Of a DNA stretch of 64,000 nt, positions 59,871-64,000 are shown in pieces. The notes under the pieces were generated by a model that saw only the letters and a program-made list of their open reading frames with translations, had not been told where the DNA came from and did no database searches. The stretch's first letter is position 1; each line of letters begins with the position of its first letter. The stretch spans positions 385,628,456 to 385,692,455 of the forward strand of contig NC_077228.1 in assembly GCF_027887165.1 (NCBI RefSeq), written 5' to 3'. The stretch comes from Monodelphis domestica. Lineage: Eukaryota > Chordata > Mammalia > Didelphimorphia > Didelphidae. The translations under genes and the position numbers were made by a program.

Positions 59871-59879
59871 AATTTGAAA

Positions 59880-60175
59880 ACTTGGAAGTAGAGCAATTAG
59901 GCAGCTAAAGTGGAATGGAGACAAAGACTAGTAGAGATGAGGAAACACTGGAACTAGATGACCAGGTGTTGGACAATTAATTCATCCAGGGTGGATGTTG
60001 ATGATCACTAAGATGTATAGTGGGGAATATTGTAGGAAAAAACCATAAAGCAGGTGCTGAAGTCATTGAGAAAGAACAGGAGAGACATGGAAGTAGACAA
60101 CAGCAATTCTGGTGGAGAAACGGTGGATTTTGTGGATGGCTTAGGCATTGAGAACACATGGTTTTAAACATTCCA
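59880..60175 (+). repeat. Old repeat sequence, probably the unnamed family
   Basis: Purine-rich and noncoding. TGGTGGAGAAACGGTGGATT and GACAATTAATTCATCC-like strings resemble later segments of the family at 57850. Confidence 0.3.
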
Positions 60176-60354
60176 GAGGTTTCTAGGCTTTTCCTATGGC
60201 AGCTAGAAAAAAACTCTGGGATAAATCATACACTTTCTTTACAATCTTGAGGTAAGTCATGGAAGTATTACCATTATGACTTGGTGAGGAGGTGGAGTGG
60301 ACCTGTGATGTGACCTGAATTGTGGGCATCTCCCAACATGAACATTTCACCAGT

Positions 60355-60545
60355 GCAGATTGGCAACTTGATTACCACTTTATAGATGGGGAAACTGAGG
60401 CTCTTAGAGATCAGATGAGTTGAAGGTCCCACAACTGGTCCCTGTTAGAACTTGGAAGATTCAAAATCAGCAAGAAGTATGGTGTAAGAGAAGGAGTACT
60501 CATTTGAGCACAGGCAGCTGGACTTGGAATCAGAAAGGCCTGAGT
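60355..60545. mobile_element. Two CORE-SINE pieces
   Basis: 60360-60445 is antisense (TTTATAGATGGGGAAACTGA). 60490-60545 is sense (GGCAGCTGGACTTGGAATCA) and is cut by the L1 that follows. Confidence 0.6.
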
Positions 60546-60950
60546 TGGAGAATGTTGTACACAGTAAGAGCAATATTGTACAGGGATCAGCTGTGAATGT
60601 TTTAGCTATTCTCAGCAATACAGTGATCCAAAACAATTCTGAAGGTCTTATGATGAAAAAAAAGCTATCCACCTCCAGAGAAAGAACTGATGGCATATGA
60701 ATGCAGATTGAAGCATTCTTATATTACTTTATTATTCTTGGCTTTTTTGGTCTGGGTTTTCTTTTGTAACACGGTTAATATGGAAATGTTTAGTATGACT
60801 ACACATGTATAATCTATATCAAATTGCTTACCTTCTCAAAGAAAGGGAAGGGGAGAGAGGGAAAGAATTTGAAATTCAAAAAAAATGTTTTAAGAATGTT
60901 AAAGTTTTTGTTTATATGTAATTGAGAAAAATTAAATAAAAATTCAATAA
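60546..60950 (+). mobile_element. L1 3' end, 5'-truncated
   Basis: Sense: GAGAATGTTGTACACAGTAA, CCACCTCCAGAGAAAGAACT, TTTTGTAACACGGTTAATAT, CAAATTGCTTACCTTCTCAA, AATTTGAAATTCAAAAAAAA, ending TTTATATGTAATTGAGAAAA. Confidence 0.8.
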
Positions 60951-61170
60951 AAGAAATATGAATATAAATTACATTTCAGATGCTTACTTAGGTAGGTGGC
61001 CCTGGGCAAGTCACAATGTCTCCTAGCTTTAGTTTCCTCATCTGTAAAATGAAGATAGTACAATACCTACTTCTTAGTTCTAAGGATTAAATGTAAACTT
61101 ATATAGGGACTTTGAACAATTTAAGCTCTGTATAATTGATGTTTATGTTGTTGATGATGACTGTTACTTA
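60845..61170 (+). repeat. Local duplication, copy 2: L1 tail + MIR
   Basis: Matches 59403-59870 minus its SINE. TTTTTGTTTATATGTAATTG is followed by CATTTCAGATGCTTACTTAG and CCTACTTCTTAGTTCTAAGG, against CCTCCTTCTTAGTTCTGAGG in copy 1. Confidence 0.65.
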
Positions 61171-61174
61171 TTAA

Positions 61175-61325
61175 TATGGATCAAGTCTCAACTCTGATAT
61201 TGACTACCATTATAACTTACAAAAAATCATTTCATCTTTCTAGCCTCATTTCCCTCATCTTTAAATAAGGGGTTTGGACTATTGGTCTCTAAGCTTCCTT
61301 CCAGCTCCAAATTCATGATCTTACA
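61175..61325 (+). mobile_element. CORE-SINE with CR1/L3-type tail
   Basis: TTTCTAGCCTCATTTCCCTC, GGGGTTTGGACTATTGGTCT and CCTTCCAGCTCCAAATTCAT are in order. Confidence 0.75.
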
Positions 61326-61329
61326 GGTT

Positions 61330-62165
61330 TTTAGCCTGGAAAATACAATGTATGAGGTGAAGAATGTGAAAGAGAATCAGAGTTCTTGCTGTGGTGCATT
61401 TCCCTAAAGCTTGTTGAGGCTTGTTTTAAATAGTTTTCAAGTCCCTGTCTAAATCTGTGCAAAAGGAAAAGTACTGATATATACGTATCTCCTGTTACAT
61501 GTAGGAATCTGGTGAGTAAAATGTAATACTAGAAATAAAAGACATGTTAATATTCAGAGGATTAGTGAAGGTATATTTAAAAATGCTCTAGTCAAATCAT
61601 TCCATTAAACATTCATTTATCAGATGCTTGAAAGTTGAAGCATATATACACATGAATATAGATCATACTAAGCCACATGCAAAGCCAGGGGCACTTTGAA
61701 GTTCATCCTTCACTAGCTGGAATATAAAGCTCCCATACTCATGATTTACTAACTGTTTACTTACAGGATTTTAGTCACTTAGAGATGACAGTCAACAAAT
61801 TAAGCTCCTGCTTTGTGTCAGGCACTGTCCTATGTATCACAAAAACAAAGGGGTACCTTCCTCTTTTTATTACAGAAGAAAAAACTTACAAAGCAGATCA
61901 TTTATTATATATAATGGGCTTCAAGGAGGTATCTTAGTCAATTTATTGAAGAAGAGAGAAATTGAAGGGCTATAGTCTTGTCTAGCCACCAGCCTGTTAA
62001 ATTTACTTAAAGCAGACTTGATTTTTATCCTAAGAAGAAACTAATGCGGGGTGTCTGGGATTATCACTGAAAATATCTGATGTGGGTACTTTGCCTATTC
62101 TATTCCTTTGGGATTCAAAATGGAGGAGTGTATGTTAGCTGGGAGTGTTCTATACAGTTAGTGAA
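61330..62165. other. Unassigned intergenic sequence
   Basis: No gene. Weak resemblance to the unnamed family opening near 61790-61850 (GCTCCTGCTTTGTGTCAGGC). Nothing else is recognised. Confidence 0.4.
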
Positions 62166-62169
62166 AGGG

Positions 62170-62545
62170 ATCCTCCTGTTTCCTCCACTCTTTTTCAGGT
62201 TAAAACTTTTGCTTTCAGGCCATCTTAGCTTTTCCCAGACTTACTTGCCATTGCCATGGGCCCTCTTCTCTCATTCATGAGTTCTTCCTGGAACTTCCCA
62301 CCATTTTGGAGGAAGACCCCAGACCAGCCATCTCTGATTCTCCAGTCTTGGGCAACATGCCCCTGCCTAGGTACCTTCTCCTCCTCTAGTTCCCTATACA
62401 CTTTTCAGCTTGTGTGTTATAGAGATGTCTTCCTCATTTAGAATGCAAACTCCTTGAAGGCAGGGACTGCCTTTACTTTTGCTTGTATTTGTATCCCTTG
62501 CCAGGCCCATAGTAAATGCTTAATAAATGTTTGTTGCCTAACAGT
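62170..62545 (+). mobile_element. L2 LINE 3' region
   Basis: CTTCTCCTCCTCTAGTTCCC, GAATGCAAACTCCTTGAAGG, CAGGGACTGCCTTTAC, GCTTAATAAATGTTTGTTG. Confidence 0.7.
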
Positions 62546-62589
62546 TATTGACATCTTTATGCAGTTCCAGAGTAGGATATTAGGAACAT

Positions 62590-62778
62590 AAAACAGAGCT
62601 AGGAGAAAACTTAAGAGATCATTTGGTCATTCCTCCCTCATTTTACATTTATTGCAACTGAAGTCCAAAGAGATTAAGTGAATTGCCCAAAGTCACAAAT
62701 AGTAAAGAACAGATCTAGGATTTGCACTCAGATATTGACTTAAGTTCATTGCCTTTCTGTTATACCATGTAGCCTTTG
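62590..62778 (-). mobile_element. CORE-SINE (MIR-like)
   Basis: Antisense: CTCATTTTACATTTATTGCA, GATTAAGTGAATTGCCCAAA, TTGCACTCAGATATTGAC. Confidence 0.7.
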
Positions 62779-63049
62779 AGAATCAGGTATGGTCGATAGT
62801 CATCTAGGTTATACACATGAGATACTTAATGAGTATGTGTGAACAACTTGAGATGATTTTTAATATTAATTTTATAAATACATATACTTTTGTACAAGAC
62901 AATTCTTTCCTCCTTAGAGAGGAGATAGCATTTTTGCATAAATTAAATTGCATGTATTAACAATGCAGGTTTGAAGCCTCCACTGGACAGTAAGACAAAA
63001 ATGGGGTATCATTTCTAAATGTGAGCATTCTTAATTTTCAAGTTCTTTC

Positions 63050-63590
63050 CTAGGATATATTAATGCCTTCCCTTGTTCCTCCATGAATTGCTTCTACATT
63101 AATCTTAAAATATCACTTGCATTATGCTTTCCCCCTGCTAAGACAAAATTTCTTACTTTGCCATTCAGGGCTCTCCCCAACTTTTGACCCCAATTTACCT
63201 TTCTGGTTTTATCTTCCCCCATTCATCTTCTTCCCACCTTTTCTTTGCCTAAATCCTATCCATCCTCCAAGACCAGACTTGTCTCATCTCCTCCATAAAT
63301 CTAACCACTCCAAACCCTTGTAGTTGCTTGTTGTGGTTATTGTTGGTACCACTCATTTGGCTTAAAAATCTATTACCTTATGATATCTCTTATTTATATC
63401 ATCTTGCATAACTATTTAAATCATGTTCCTATTTAACTTTTGTGAATATATGCCTTATCTTCATAATGAGATCCAAAGTCCCTTGAACATAGAGCTATAT
63501 TTTAGATATATCTACACTATGCATAATACTGGCATAAGATGAACATGGTAGGTTAAAAAAATTTGCTAAATGAATGAAAGAGTTTAAATC
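63050..63590 (+). mobile_element. L2 LINE 3' region
   Basis: CATTCAGGGCTCTCCCCAAC, CCATCCTCCAAGACCAGACT and GAGATCCAAAGTCCCTTGAA follow L2 order. The TCCCCATTC-rich frame at 63117-63323 is part of it, not a gene. Confidence 0.65.
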
Positions 63591-63807
63591 AACAGAGAAT
63601 GCATCTCCTGGGGGAGTGTCTGTAGTAGCAACATAAGCTTATTAGATCATCGTATTTCTTCATTTTCTCTGCTGGGGTACTATCTGCTATAGAATTAAGC
63701 CTCATTCTCCCCTACTCTTCCATGCCCACCCCAAAACTGGACCAACAATAACATTCAAGAAGTAGAGAGAAATGCATAAAGATCAGCAGTAAAATCATAA
63801 TGTCATT

Positions 63808-63992
63808 AGATCATAGACTTTGAATTAGAAGGAACCTTAGAAGTCACTGAGTCCAACCTCATTTTAGAGAAGAGAAAATTGAATCACAGAGAGAGAAGTT
63901 AATGGCATACCAAGGATTCAAACTCCAGTCTTATTGACTGCCAGTCCAGTGTTCTAGAAGTATTTTGCCACCTAGCTGCATTTAGGTGGACC
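63808..63992 (-). mobile_element. CORE-SINE with CR1/L3-type tail
   Basis: Antisense: GATCATAGACTTTGAATTAG, AAGGAACCTTAGAAGTCACT, GTCCAACCTCATTTTAGAG, TTGCCACCTAGCTGC at the head. Nearly full length. Confidence 0.8.
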
Positions 63993-64000
63993 GAGGAGGG

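Noticed and set aside
57379-63323. Small frames of 60-92 codons downstream of NUS1 as host genes
   Set aside because: They lack motifs and splice context, and several lie in L2 or unnamed repeat sequence.

Overview
The window is vertebrate nuclear DNA, almost certainly from a marsupial. It holds one host gene, NUS1 (Nogo-B receptor, NgBR; the non-catalytic subunit of the dolichol-making cis-prenyltransferase), on the + strand. The exons were found by reading codons across splice sites: exon 1 16397-16832, exon 2 35109-35234, exon 3 35897-36046, exon 4 51193-51292, exon 5 52902-52992. The phases fit exactly and give 903 nt, or 300 codons plus a stop, ending in the family's RLGK tail. The exons are intact and every intron is GT-AG. 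The marsupial call rests on about 18 copies of a short tRNA-derived SINE with a TCTTCTGCCTTGGA-type 3' end, marsupial-style L1 3' ends, an RTE (BovB-like) LINE, and CORE-SINEs with RTE-type or CR1/L3-type tails. The species cannot be fixed from the sequence.

Layout. 1-2160: fossil class I (gamma-like) retroviral pro-pol, minus strand, running off the left edge. 2550-3620: LTR in the opposite orientation. 3786-4290: RTE LINE. 4785-8815: 5'-truncated L1 split by a solo LTR (6830-7885) that carries a 4-bp target duplication. 8830-15800: SINEs, L1 3' ends, two doubtful LTRs and a CR1/L3 copy. 15950-16900: CpG island with two CCAAT elements, a GC box and a YY1-type motif, then NUS1 exon 1. 16833-35108: intron 1 (18.3 kb), with SINEs, ancient repeats and two LTRs. 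35235-35896: intron 2 (662 bp, containing a SINE). 36047-51192: intron 3 (15.1 kb), with an old L1 reaching from ORF1 to the 3' end, a CR1/L3 copy, and an LTR that stops about 50 bp before exon 4. 51293-52901: intron 4. 52993 to about 55790: long 3' UTR with several poly(A) signals. 55800-64000: intergenic ancient repeats (an unnamed noncoding family, L2, MIR) and a local L1-tail plus MIR duplication.

No second host gene, RNA gene, CRISPR array or new multi-gene system was found. The most useful observations are the histidine-rich tract in NUS1 exon 1, the nested and datable insertions, the local duplication at 59.4-61.2 kb, a strong CTCF-like motif in intron 1, and an old repeat family I cannot name. 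Repeat calls come from remembered consensus features, not a database search; their ends are usually good to 10-30 bp.
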